Source: Yinghuangia soli (GTDB lineage Bacteria; Actinomycetota; Actinomycetes; Streptomycetales; Streptomycetaceae). Taken from it: a stretch of 64,000 bases of DNA. Positions 1 through 8,509 of the stretch are shown one piece after another. The stretch is from the NCBI RefSeq assembly GCF_021502675.1, contig NZ_JAKFHA010000005.1:1-64000 (forward strand). Reading direction: 5' to 3'. How positions within the stretch are numbered: position 1 is the first letter of the stretch; each line of letters begins with the position of its first letter. The notes beneath the pieces are model-generated. The model was not told the DNA's origin and made no database searches. It worked only from the letters and a program-made list of their open reading frames with translations. A program made the translations under genes and the position numbers.

Positions 1-1
1 G

Positions 2-1645
2 GTGTTCGAGGACCTCTACGCCCGGCACGCCGACTCGGCCGCCCGGCCGGCGTCCGCGACCCCGCCCGGACCCGCGGCGCTCATGGCCGCGCTGGCCGCG
101 GCCGGCGGACCGGCCGCCGCCGTCCTGGACCCGTCCTGCGGCCCCGGCGACCTGCTGCTCGCCGCGCAGCGCGCCGGATGCGGCACCGCCGCCCTCGCCG
201 GCCAGGACGCCGACCCTGGCCTGGCCCGGCTCGCCGCGGTACGCCTGGCCTTCGCGGCCCGGGCCGGCGCCCGCGCCGGGGACGCCGCCGACCCGCTGGT
301 CGCCGAAGGCGACGCCCTGAGGCACGACGCCTGGCCGCGCCTGCAGGCCGACGCCGTGCTCTGCAACCCGCCCTTCAACGACCGCAACTGGGGCCACGAA
401 GACCTCGCCTACGACCCCCGCTGGGAATACGGCCTGCCGCCCAAGACCGAAGGCGAACTCGCCTGGGTGCAGCACGCCCTGGCCCACGTCCGCCCGGGCG
501 GAGCCGTGGCCATGCTCATGCCCCCGGCGGTCGCGGCCCGCGGCTCCGGCCGCCGGATCCGCGCCGAACTCCTGCGCAGCGGCGCCCTCCGCGCCGTGAT
601 CGGCCTGCCGGCCGGCGCCGCCCCGCCGGCCGGCATCGCACTGCAGATCTGGCTGCTGGCCCGCCCCGGATCCGGAACCGCCGCATCCGCCCACGTCCTG
701 TTCGTGGACACCGCAGGCGCGCCCGGCCCCGCCGACCCGGGCCGCCGCGACATCGACTGGGACGCGGTCACCGCCCTCGCCGTCGAATCCTGGCAGGCGT
801 TCCGCGCCGACCCCGCGTCCTGCCCGCAACTGCCCGGCGTACGGCGCTCGGTGCCGGTCATCGACCTCCTCGACGACAGTGTCGACCTGACCCCCGCGCA
901 CAACCTGCCGCTGCCCGCCGGCGCGGACAGCGCGGCCCTGGTCGCCGACACCCGCGGCCACCTCGTCGACGCGATCGCCGACCTGCCCGGCCTCATCCCG
1001 GCCACCGACCCCGCCGACCCCGGCCGCGCCACGTGGCGCATGGTCGCCATCGCCGACCTGGCCCGCGGCGGCGCCGTCTCGCTGCACCGCGGCCCGGTAC
1101 GCCCCGGCCGCACCGACCCCGAGGCCGGCGGCAGCAGCGAGGAGCGCGTCCTCACCGCCGCGGACGTCACCTCCGGGAGCGCCCCCTCGGGCGCCTGGCC
1201 GGCCGCCGACGACAGCACCGCCCAGGCCACCCGCGTCCAGGCCGGGGACGTCGTGGTCCCGGCCGTCTTCGCCGCCGACGGCACCTCGGTCCGGGTCGCC
1301 GACGACGCGGACGCCGGCGCCCTCCTGGGCGCCAACCTGCACCTGCTGCGCCCCGACCCCCAGGTCCTCGACCCGTGGTTCCTGGCCGGCTTCCTGTCCG
1401 CCCCCGCCAACACCCGCCAGGCCACCTACGGATCGAGCATCGTGCGGCTCGACGTCCGCCGCTTCGAAGTCCCGCTGCTGCCCGTGGACGCCCAGCGCCG
1501 CTACGCCGAGGCGTTCCGCGCGCTGTACGCCTACAACACCGCGCTGCGCCGCGTCGCCCGGCAGGGCGCCCTCCTCGCCGCCGGCCTCCTCGACGGCCTG
1601 ACCTCCGGTGTCCTGGAACCCAAAGAGTCCGCACAACGCCCCTGA
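2..1645 (+). CDS. N-6 adenine DNA methyltransferase with fused specificity-like domain (5' partial)
   Basis: The gene runs in from outside the window: the visible reading frame begins in the middle of the catalytic fold. A SAM-binding motif I (DPSCGPGDLL) lies at about residues 43-52 and the amino-methyltransferase motif IV NPPF at about 124-127, the gamma-class order of HsdM-like adenine methylases. The last 200 residues or so (VLTAADVTSGSAPSG, then a stretch ending in a helical RRYAEAFRALYAYNTALRR segment) resemble the target-recognition and coiled-coil parts of HsdS. This is therefore an M-S fusion without a visible restriction subunit. Homologues known to me from streptomycetes have about 190 further N-terminal residues with a winged-helix segment, which would lie upstream. 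Whether it protects DNA, regulates transcription or belongs to a restriction system cannot be decided here. Confidence in the fold is high, in the role low. Confidence 0.85.
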   Translation: MFEDLYARHADSAARPASATPPGPAALMAALAAAGGPAAAVLDPSCGPGDLLLAAQRAGCGTAALAGQDADPGLARLAAVRLAFAARAGARAGDAADPLVAEGDALRHDAWPRLQADAVLCNPPFNDRNWGHEDLAYDPRWEYGLPPKTEGELAWVQHALAHVRPGGAVAMLMPPAVAARGSGRRIRAELLRSGALRAVIGLPAGAAPPAGIALQIWLLARPGSGTAASAHVLFVDTAGAPGPADPGRRDIDWDAVTALAVESWQAFRADPASCPQLPGVRRSVPVIDLLDDSVDLTPAHNLPLPAGADSAALVADTRGHLVDAIADLPGLIPATDPADPGRATWRMVAIADLARGGAVSLHRGPVRPGRTDPEAGGSSEERVLTAADVTSGSAPSGAWPAADDSTAQATRVQAGDVVVPAVFAADGTSVRVADDADAGALLGANLHLLRPDPQVLDPWFLAGFLSAPANTRQATYGSSIVRLDVRRFEVPLLPVDAQRRYAEAFRALYAYNTALRRVARQGALLAAGLLDGLTSGVLEPKESAQRP

Positions 1646-1837
1646 CCGCGCGGTGAGATCGAGCAAGATGGCACGCTCGATCACCCTGGGTGACCAGCGC
1701 CGAACCGGCCCGGCCCGAGTGGTCGGGCCGGTGCCGACCCCGTAGCGTGGGCGGGAGTCGGACCGTCACCAAGCGGTCCGCGCAGGTGGTAACGGCTCCG
1801 AGGGGTACCTGGAGGCCCCGCCGGGCATCACCAGGGT

Positions 1838-1867
1838 GTGACGGATCGTCACGTGATGTGGCTCACG
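1838..1867 (+). promoter_or_regulatory. Two adjacent palindromes upstream of citrate synthase
   Basis: GTGACG-GAT-CGTCAC (1838-1852) is followed at once by GTGA-TGTGGC-TCAC (1853-1866). The second has the exact GTGA-N6-TCAC core of CRP/FNR-family sites. The first has a 7-base gap between GTGA and TCAC and so is not a standard CRP site. They lie about 150-175 bp upstream of the citrate synthase start, in a 369-bp gap with no gene. Regulation by Crp is inference. Confidence 0.5.
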
Positions 1868-2014
1868 GTTTATTCCGCGAGACGGGAGCCGGTTGCAGCG
1901 CGGCATCGTGCGCCTGCTATTCGTACTGGTGCACACATGTCACGAAAGCCGGGGCCGACCGGACACGATCCGGACGGGTGTCGGAGCCTGAGCCGAGAAG
2001 TAGGGGACCCAGCC

Positions 2015-3304
2015 ATGAGCGAGGACTCGGTAGTACTGCGCTATCAGGGAAATGAGCACACGTACCCGGTGGTCGACGGGACCATCGGCGACAACGCCAT
2101 CGACATCGCGAAGCTGCGCGCGGAGACCGGACTGGTCACGTACGACGGCGGCTTCGTGAACACGGCCGCCTGCAAATCCGCGATCACCTTCATCGACGGC
2201 GAAGAAGGCATTCTGCGGTACCGCGGCTACCCCATCGAGCAGTTGGCCGAGCAGGGCAGCTTCCTGGAGACTTCGTACCTGCTGATCTACGGCGAGCTGC
2301 CCACGCCGGCGCAGCTGGACGATTTCCGCGAGGAGATCACGAAGCACACGCTGCTGCACGAGGACGTCAAGCGCTTCTACGACGGATTCCCGCGCGACGC
2401 GCACCCGATGGCCATGTTGTCGTCGGTGGTCAGCGCGCTGTCCACGTTCTACCAGGACAGCCACGACCCGTTCGACGAGCGCCAGGTCCACATTTCGACG
2501 ATACGGCTGCTGGCCAAGCTGCCGACCATCGCGGCCTACGCGTACAAGAAGTCGGTCGGCCAGGCGCTGCTGTACCCGGACAACTCGCTGGACTACGTGC
2601 AGAACTTCCTGCGCCTGGCGTTCGCGGTGCCGTCCGAGGAGTACAAGGCCGACCCGGTCGTCGTCTCCGCACTCGACAAGCTGCTGATCCTGCACGCGGA
2701 CCACGAGCAGAACTGCTCGACCTCCACGGTGCGCATGGTCGGCTCCAGCCACGCCAACCTGTTCGCGTCGGTCTCGGCCGGCATCAGCGCGCTGTGGGGC
2801 CCCCTGCACGGCGGTGCGAACCAGTCGGTGCTGGAGATGCTGGACGGCATCAAGGCGGACGGCGGCAACGTCGACGCGTTCGTCAACAAGGTGAAGAACA
2901 AGGAAGACGGCGTGCGCCTGATGGGCTTCGGGCACCGCGTCTACAAGAACCACGACCCGCGCGCCACGATCATCAAGAAGGCCGCGGACGACGTGCTCAG
3001 CCGCCTGGGCAAGCGCGACGAGCTCCTCGACATCGCGCTGCGCCTCGAGGAAGTCGCGCTGTCCGACGACTACTTCGTGTCCCGCAAGCTGTACCCGAAC
3101 GTGGACTTCTACACCGGCCTCATCTACCGGGCGATGGGCTTCCCGACCTCGATGTTCACGGTGCTGTTCGCGCTCGGCCGGCTGCCCGGCTGGATCGCGC
3201 ACTGGCGCGAGATGATCGCCGACCCGTCCTCGAAGATCGGGCGCCCGCGCCAGGTCTACACGGGCACCCCGATCCGCGACTACGTGCCGATCGGCGCCCG
3301 CTGA
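2015..3304 (+). CDS. gltA: Citrate synthase
   Basis: Condenses oxaloacetate and acetyl-CoA to citrate at the entry of the TCA cycle, in the cytoplasm. The 429-residue protein is the usual length for the hexameric type II enzyme of actinobacteria. Catalytic landmarks are visible: the WGPLHGGANQSVLEM segment with the first active-site His, MGFGHRVYKNHDPRA with the second, and the C-terminal FYTGLIYRAMGFP region that carries the conserved acid. The frame is open further upstream (to 1838), but that part crosses regulatory palindromes and has no family similarity. I chose ATG 2015 because it follows a purine-rich TAGGGGA and gives the usual N-terminus. It is monocistronic, with a long leader upstream and a 22-bp-stem terminator 40 bp downstream. 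Confidence 0.97.
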   Translation: MSEDSVVLRYQGNEHTYPVVDGTIGDNAIDIAKLRAETGLVTYDGGFVNTAACKSAITFIDGEEGILRYRGYPIEQLAEQGSFLETSYLLIYGELPTPAQLDDFREEITKHTLLHEDVKRFYDGFPRDAHPMAMLSSVVSALSTFYQDSHDPFDERQVHISTIRLLAKLPTIAAYAYKKSVGQALLYPDNSLDYVQNFLRLAFAVPSEEYKADPVVVSALDKLLILHADHEQNCSTSTVRMVGSSHANLFASVSAGISALWGPLHGGANQSVLEMLDGIKADGGNVDAFVNKVKNKEDGVRLMGFGHRVYKNHDPRATIIKKAADDVLSRLGKRDELLDIALRLEEVALSDDYFVSRKLYPNVDFYTGLIYRAMGFPTSMFTVLFALGRLPGWIAHWREMIADPSSKIGRPRQVYTGTPIRDYVPIGAR

Positions 3305-3343
3305 CGGCCCGCAGGGCCGGCGCCTGACACCTGCACGACCTGC

Positions 3344-3390
3344 AACGCCGGAACGGCCGTCCGACAGCGTCGGACGGCCGTTCCGGCGTT
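3344..3390 (+). terminator. Terminator of citrate synthase (22-bp perfect stem)
   Basis: The arms 3344-3365 and 3369-3390 are perfectly complementary around a 3-base AGC loop. There is no T-tract. It sits 40 bp after the citrate synthase stop and before the converging transporter operon, so it may act in both directions. Confidence 0.85.
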
Positions 3391-3444
3391 CTGGCGTTCG
3401 TGTGCCCAGGGGCTCCGGCGTACCTGCGTTCAGGCGGTGCCGGT

Positions 3445-3480
3445 GTTCACGGCGTTCACGGCGTTCACGGCGTTTCCGGG
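3445..3480. repeat. 9-bp tandem repeat, three exact copies plus one degenerate
   Basis: GTTCACGGC is repeated at 3445, 3454 and 3463, with GTTTCCGGG at 3472. It lies in the gap between the convergent citrate synthase and transporter genes (3305-3595). I see nothing else in that gap apart from the terminator. Confidence 0.8.
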
Positions 3481-3595
3481 CAGGCGGAGAGGCCGACCGG
3501 GCCCCCCGTCGCCCGGCCGGCCTCCCCTCATGCGCGGTGGCGGCCCCTGCACGCCACCGCGCAGCCCTTGCACGACTTGCCGCACTGCCGCGGTG

Positions 3596-5392
3596 CTACT
3601 TCTGGCGCGGCTCCAGCGAAGTCGCCACCAGCACCGACGACGGGCCGATGGGGGAGCCCACGGAGTACGGGTTGTCCTTGTCCGGCCAGCCCACGAAGTT
3701 CTTCGTCGTGTACTCGTCCCACGAGACGAAGTTGAACAGCGGGATGACGGGGACCTGCTCGGCCATGATCGTCTGCAGGCCTTCCAGTGCCTGCTTCTGC
3801 AGTGCGGCGTCGGTGGTCCCCGCGTACTGCATCAGCAGCTTGTCGGTCTCCGCGTCCTTCCAGCGCACCACGTTGACGAACGCGGGCTCGCCCACCGGCT
3901 TGGTGAGGTAGCCGGCCAGCGTGCGCTGGTAGACGTCGAACGGGGTGAACGCGCCCGCCAGCGGTCCGAACGTCGAGCCGTCGAAGTTGCCGACGAACAG
4001 ATTGGCGATCCACTCCGCGGTCGCCTTGGGCTCGACCTTGACCTCGATGCCGATCTTCTTCAGCTGCTCGGTCATCACCTGGTACATCGTCAGGATGTCG
4101 GTGAAGCCGGAGGACGTGGACAGCGTCAGGGTCAGGCGCTTGCCGTCCGGCCCGTTCGCGTAGCCGTCGCCGCCGATCGTGTAACCGGCCTTCTGCATCA
4201 GCGCCTTGGCCTGGTTGACGTCCTGCTTGATCTCCACGCCCTTGTACTTGTCCGCGAGGAACGGCTCATGCTGCGGCATGACCAGGCCGGTCGGCGTCTT
4301 GTTGGCGGGCTGCTGGTTCTGCTCCGCGAGCCGCACGAGCTCGTCGCGGTCCAGGGCCAGGCTGATGGCCTTGCGCACGTCGGCGTTCTGCCACTGCGGC
4401 TTGGTCAGGTTCAGCGACAGGAACGTCGGGACGATCGCCGGGAACCAGTACTTGTTGTGCTCGGGGTCCTTGCCGACGTAGTCCGACTCGATGTTGTTGA
4501 CGAAGTTGCCGGTCCAGTCCAACTGGCCCTGCGAGAGCGCGAGGTTGGCGCTCACGTTGGAGTTGAACGTGACGTACCGCAGACCGTCGATCTTCGGCTT
4601 GCCGACCTGCCAGTAGTTCGGGTTCTTCTTGAGGAAGTAGCCCTGCGCGGACCACGTCTCCAGCATGAACGGGCCGGTGCCCACCGGGTTCTCGTCGTTG
4701 AACGTGCCCGGGTCCGCGACCGAGCCCCACTTGTGCTTGGGCACGATGTAGGTGATCCCGATGAACGGCAGCTGCGTGAAGCTCGGCATCGGGAACGAGA
4801 TGACGACCTTGTCGGGGCCCTCGGCCTTCGCCTCGGTGAGCACGATGCCGTTCGCGTTCAGTGCCGGGTTCTTCACCAGCATGTTGAGCGTGAACGCGAC
4901 GTCCTCGGCGCTGAACGGCTGCCCGTCGGTCCACTTGACGCCGCTCTGCAGGTTCAGCGTCAGCTGCTTGCCGTCCGCGGAGAACTCCCACGTCTTGGCC
5001 AGCCACGGGGTGTACGAGCCGACCTTGAGCGTGTTGGGGATGAACAGCGGCTCGTGGATCATCGACGAGCCGCCCACCAGGTTCACCGGGCTGGTGGTCA
5101 GGTACGGGTTGAAGTTGCGGATCAGCGGCCCGGTGGGCGCGCCGGTCACCCGCAGGATGCTCTCGCCGCCCGAGGTGCTGCTCTCGTCGCTGCACGCCGC
5201 CGTGGTGGCGGTCAGCGCCAGGACCGCGAGGCCCACACCGGCCCGCAGCACCGCCTTGGAGCGGCGTATCCGGCGCAGCAGCCCGGGCGCACCCGTGCCC
5301 TGCCGGGCCTGCCGTACCCGCCCGTCCTGCCGCGCCTGCCGCGGGTCCGCGCCTGTCTCACCGCGCGAGCCTGGTCTGCTGAATCCGAGCAC
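3596..5392 (-). CDS. Oligopeptide-type ABC transporter substrate-binding lipoprotein
   Basis: Extracytoplasmic receptor of the importer encoded by the four genes just upstream in the same direction, family 5 (peptide, nickel and opine binding) solute-binding proteins. An unusually long N-terminus of about 66 residues, rich in Arg and Gln, precedes a lipobox (LTATTAAC, Cys67). The hydrophobic core before it (about 51-66) is preceded by RRIRRSK. Family signatures follow: NPYLTTSPVNLV, then the LAKTWEFSADGKQLTLNLQ and GVKWTDGQPFSAEDVAFTL strands near residues 150-190, and a 598-residue total typical for the family. GTG 5392 starts just after the ATPase stop (5399), so translation is probably coupled. 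The first 35-40 residues could be an over-extension, but no good internal start is visible. Substrate unknown; peptides are the default inference. Confidence 0.92.
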   Translation of the reverse strand: MLGFSRPGSRGETGADPRQARQDGRVRQARQGTGAPGLLRRIRRSKAVLRAGVGLAVLALTATTAACSDESSTSGGESILRVTGAPTGPLIRNFNPYLTTSPVNLVGGSSMIHEPLFIPNTLKVGSYTPWLAKTWEFSADGKQLTLNLQSGVKWTDGQPFSAEDVAFTLNMLVKNPALNANGIVLTEAKAEGPDKVVISFPMPSFTQLPFIGITYIVPKHKWGSVADPGTFNDENPVGTGPFMLETWSAQGYFLKKNPNYWQVGKPKIDGLRYVTFNSNVSANLALSQGQLDWTGNFVNNIESDYVGKDPEHNKYWFPAIVPTFLSLNLTKPQWQNADVRKAISLALDRDELVRLAEQNQQPANKTPTGLVMPQHEPFLADKYKGVEIKQDVNQAKALMQKAGYTIGGDGYANGPDGKRLTLTLSTSSGFTDILTMYQVMTEQLKKIGIEVKVEPKATAEWIANLFVGNFDGSTFGPLAGAFTPFDVYQRTLAGYLTKPVGEPAFVNVVRWKDAETDKLLMQYAGTTDAALQKQALEGLQTIMAEQVPVIPLFNFVSWDEYTTKNFVGWPDKDNPYSVGSPIGPSSVLVATSLEPRQK

Positions 5393-5398
5393 GAGCTC

Positions 5399-6463
5399 TC
5401 ACCGCCGTCCGGTCGTCATCGGGTGCTGGTCCTGCGCTTCTTGCTCTTGCGCCTGCTCTTGTTGCTCCTCCGGGGCGTGCAGCCAGCACGCGGCCCAGTG
5501 CTCCTCGCCGGCCCCGCCGCCGACCGAGAACTTCGGGGGTGCCTTCTCCTCGCACACCGGCATGGCCAGCGGGCAGCGGGGGTGGAACCGGCAGCCGGAC
5601 GGCGGGTCCGACAGGTCGGGCGCCTCGCCGAGCCGCTCGGCGCGGCCGCCGTCCAGCACGCCGCGCCGGTCCGGGTCCGGGGCCGAGTCGATGAGCAGGC
5701 GCGTGTACGGGTGCGCCGGCTCCTGGGTGACCGCCTCCGCCGGGCCGCCCTCGACCAACCGGCCCGCGTACATCACCTGCACGCTGTCCGCGAAGTAGCG
5801 GGCCGAGGCGATGTCGTGGGTGATGTAGAGCAGCGCCAGGCCGTCGTCGTGGCCGAGCCGCTGCAGCAGGTTGAGCACGCCGAGCCGGATCGACACGTCG
5901 AGCATCGACACCGGCTCGTCGGCCAGCAGCACCTCGGGGCGTACCGCGAGGGCCCGGGCGATCGAGACGCGCTGCCGCTGCCCGCCGGACAGCTCGTGCG
6001 GCCGCTTGCGCGCGAACTGCTCGGCCGGGGTCAAGCTGACACGTTCCAGCAGGGCCAGTACCTCGGCATGCACCTCCGCCTTGGAGCGCGGCGGGCCGTG
6101 CAGCTTGAGCGGCCGGGCGATGTGGTGCTCGACGGTGTGGATCGGGTTCAGCGACGCGAACGGGTCCTGGAAGATCATCTGGACTTGGCCCAGGTACTTC
6201 CGGAACGCCTGCCCGCGCGGCTTGCCCACCGGCTCGCCGTCCAGCCGCAACTCGCCCGAGGTGGGCGGTTCGAGGCGGGCCAGCACGCGCGCGATCGTCG
6301 ACTTGCCCGAGCCGGACTCGCCGACCACCGCGGTGATCCGGCCGCGGAACAGCGCGAGGGAGACGTCGTCGACCGCGTGCACGACCCCGCGCCGGCCGAC
6401 GTGCCGGACCGGGTAGTGCCGGGAGACGTCGCGGGCTTCCAGAACCGGGTCATCAGGTCGCAT
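5399..6463 (-). CDS. Oligopeptide-type ABC transporter ATP-binding protein (DppF/OppF-like)
   Basis: One of the two nucleotide-binding subunits of the importer. All ABC motifs are present: Walker [10 protein letters not shown] near residue 45, signature [15 protein letters not shown], Walker B VLLADEP, and the H-loop THD. A C-terminal oligopeptide/dipeptide extension carries [14 protein letters not shown], whose cysteines may hold an iron-sulphur cluster as in other DppD/F proteins. The frame is open to 6568, but ATG 6463 follows GGAGG and gives the standard [17 protein letters not shown] start. It overlaps the upstream ATPase gene by 11 bp, implying translational coupling. Confidence 0.94.
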   Translation of the reverse strand: MRPDDPVLEARDVSRHYPVRHVGRRGVVHAVDDVSLALFRGRITAVVGESGSGKSTIARVLARLEPPTSGELRLDGEPVGKPRGQAFRKYLGQVQMIFQDPFASLNPIHTVEHHIARPLKLHGPPRSKAEVHAEVLALLERVSLTPAEQFARKRPHELSGGQRQRVSIARALAVRPEVLLADEPVSMLDVSIRLGVLNLLQRLGHDDGLALLYITHDIASARYFADSVQVMYAGRLVEGGPAEAVTQEPAHPYTRLLIDSAPDPDRRGVLDGGRAERLGEAPDLSDPPSGCRFHPRCPLAMPVCEEKAPPKFSVGGGAGEEHWAACWLHAPEEQQEQAQEQEAQDQHPMTTGRR

Positions 6464-7538
6464 CGGAGCCTCCGTCCGGGTCGTCGAGGTGGCACGCGAC
6501 CAGCCGCTCGGGGGCGGCCGGCGGCACCCGCAGCAGCGGGATGTCGCGGCGGCACCGGTCGAACGCATGGCCGCAGCGCGGCGAGAACGCGCAGCCCGGC
6601 GGCAGCGACCGCAGGTCGGGCGGCGAGCCGCCGATCCCGGTCAGCTCCCGGCGCGGTCCGCGCAGCGGCGGGAAGGACCCCACCAGGCCGCGGGTGTACG
6701 GGTGTTCGGGCTCGTGGTAGACCGCCTGCGCGGGCGCCGACTCCACCAGCCGCCCGGCGTACATGATCGCCACCCGGTCGGCGACCTCCAGGAGCAGCGA
6801 GAGGTCGTGCGTGATGAACAGCACCGCGAAGCCGAACTCCTCGCGCAGCCGCACCAGCTCGGCCAGCACCTCGCGCTGCACCACCACGTCGAGCGCGGTG
6901 GTCGGCTCGTCCAGGACCAGGACGTCCGGGTCGAGGGCGAGCGCCATCGCGATCATCACGCGCTGCCGCATGCCGCCGGACAGCTCGTGCGGATACGCCT
7001 TCATCCGGGCCGCCGGCACGCCCACGGTGGTGAGCAAGTGCGCGGCGCGCTCCCGGCATTGCTCGCGCGTGATGCCGGGCCGGTGGGCGCGCAGCGTGTC
7101 GGCGATCTGCGCCGCCACGTTGTGCACCGGGTTGAGCGCGTTCATCGCGCTCTGGAAGACGATCGCGATCTCTTCCCACCGGAACGCCCGCAGCTCGGCC
7201 GGGTTCATGGCCAGCACGTCGACCGGCGGCGGCACCGGACCGCCGTCCTTGGCGCGCCGGTGGTAGAGCACCTGGCCGCCGGTGATGCGCCCGGGCGGGC
7301 GCAGCAGCCGGGTCACCGCGTGCGCCAGCGTGGACTTGCCGGAACCGGATTCGCCGGCCAGGCCCAGGGTCTCGGCGCGGTGCAGCGTGATGTCGACGTT
7401 GTCGACCGCGTGCACGGCACCTGCCCCCTCGCCGTAGTCGACGGTCAACCCCTTGATCTCCAAGAGGGGTTCGCGTCCCGGACCGGGGTCCCGGGCGGGC
7501 GGTACGGCCGCATCGGCCGTGGTGTCCGTCGCGGTCAC
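6453..7538 (-). CDS. Oligopeptide-type ABC transporter ATP-binding protein (DppD/OppD-like)
   Basis: Second nucleotide-binding subunit, 361 residues. Walker A (GESGSGKST), a Q-loop within [11 protein letters not shown], signature [15 protein letters not shown], Walker [13 protein letters not shown] and the H-loop THD are all visible. The C-terminal [15 protein letters not shown] motif is the oligopeptide-ATPase extension. The same frame stays open up to 9188, but only as a shadow of the permease genes. GTG 7538 is chosen because it follows an AAAGGAGG ribosome-binding site and makes a 4-bp GTGA overlap with the permease stop. An N-terminal tail of about 25 Thr/Ala/Pro-rich residues precedes the ABC domain. 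Confidence 0.93.
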   Translation of the reverse strand: MTATDTTADAAVPPARDPGPGREPLLEIKGLTVDYGEGAGAVHAVDNVDITLHRAETLGLAGESGSGKSTLAHAVTRLLRPPGRITGGQVLYHRRAKDGGPVPPPVDVLAMNPAELRAFRWEEIAIVFQSAMNALNPVHNVAAQIADTLRAHRPGITREQCRERAAHLLTTVGVPAARMKAYPHELSGGMRQRVMIAMALALDPDVLVLDEPTTALDVVVQREVLAELVRLREEFGFAVLFITHDLSLLLEVADRVAIMYAGRLVESAPAQAVYHEPEHPYTRGLVGSFPPLRGPRRELTGIGGSPPDLRSLPPGCAFSPRCGHAFDRCRRDIPLLRVPPAAPERLVACHLDDPDGGSDAT

Positions 7539-8506
7539 GGCGTCGCCTCCTTTCCGGCGGCCCCCGCGGCTGCGGCCTGGCGCCGCTGAGCGCGGCGCGC
7601 CTTGCGGTTCCGCTTGGCGACCGGTGCCAGCCGGGGGTTCATGAGTTCGTCGGCGCCGAAGTTGATCAGCGACAGGCTGGCGCCGACCAGCGCGATGCAC
7701 AGCCCGGGCGGCACGTACCACCACCACGCGCCGGTGGTGAAGGCGCTGGAGTTCTGCGCCCAGTACAGGGTCGTGCCCCAGCTCCACGTGGTCATCGAGC
7801 CCAGGCCCAGGAACGACAGGCTGGCCTCGGTGAGGATCGCGAAGATGAACGTGAACAGGAACCCGGAGATGATGATCGCGCCGAGGTTCGGGACCAGTTC
7901 GACGGTCACGATCCGCCAGGGCCGCTCGCCGACCGCGCGGGCCGCCTTGATGTAGTCGCGGTTGCGCAGCGAGAGCGTCTGGGCGCGCTGCAGCCGGGCG
8001 CCGAAGGCCCAGCCGGTGACGCTGATGACCACGGCGATGGGGAACCAGCCGCCGCCTTCCAGATATCCGGTCAGCACGATGGTCAGCGGCAGGGCCGGGA
8101 TGACCAGGAAGATATTCGTCAGCATCGACAGGATGTCGTCGGTCCAGCCGCCGACGTACCCCGCGGTGACCCCGATGAGCACCGCGAGCGCGGTGGCCAG
8201 CGTGGCCGCGACCACGCCGACCAGCATCGACGTCCGGGCCCCGGTGAGCACCTGGGACAGGACGTCCTGGCCGGATTGCGTGGTGCCCAGCAGGTGGGCG
8301 CCGGACGGGGATTGCAGGACGGGTCCGCCGGTCTGCGACGGGTCGTCCGGGGCGATCCACGGGCCGATCACGGCGAGCAGGATGAAGATGCCGAAGATGA
8401 CCACGCCGGTGAGCGCTTTGCCGGACCGCAGCAGCGGGATCCCGCGGCGGGCCTTGGCGGGCGCCGGGGCGGTCTCGGCGGTGACGATGGTGGCCGTTGC
8501 CGCCAT
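7535..8506 (-). CDS. Oligopeptide-type ABC transporter permease (DppC/OppC-like)
   Basis: Inner-membrane permease subunit, 323 residues. It begins with a cytoplasmic tail and a first helix (GVVIFGIFILLAVIGPWIAP) followed by the DPSQT...HLLGTTQSGQDVLSQVLTGAR loop diagnostic of DppC proteins. The conserved EAA-type loop (RAQTLSLRNRDYIKAARAVGERPWRIV) couples it to the ATPases. Six helices are expected and consistent with the hydrophobic segments. Its basic tail (KRNRKARRAQRRQ) is unusually Arg-rich. The start lies 3 bp after the DppB-like stop. Confidence 0.94.
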   Translation of the reverse strand: MAATATIVTAETAPAPAKARRGIPLLRSGKALTGVVIFGIFILLAVIGPWIAPDDPSQTGGPVLQSPSGAHLLGTTQSGQDVLSQVLTGARTSMLVGVVAATLATALAVLIGVTAGYVGGWTDDILSMLTNIFLVIPALPLTIVLTGYLEGGGWFPIAVVISVTGWAFGARLQRAQTLSLRNRDYIKAARAVGERPWRIVTVELVPNLGAIIISGFLFTFIFAILTEASLSFLGLGSMTTWSWGTTLYWAQNSSAFTTGAWWWYVPPGLCIALVGASLSLINFGADELMNPRLAPVAKRNRKARRAQRRQAAAAGAAGKEATP

Positions 8507-8509
8507 GGG

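Noticed and set aside
1838-2014. GTG 1838 as the start of citrate synthase
   Set aside because: The added 59 residues cross regulatory palindromes and are not family-like; ATG 2015 fits better.
3437-6766. A 1109-codon open frame on the plus strand
   Set aside because: It is antisense to the binding-protein and ATPase genes, has Arg/Gly-rich composition and no motif; a GC-bias shadow.
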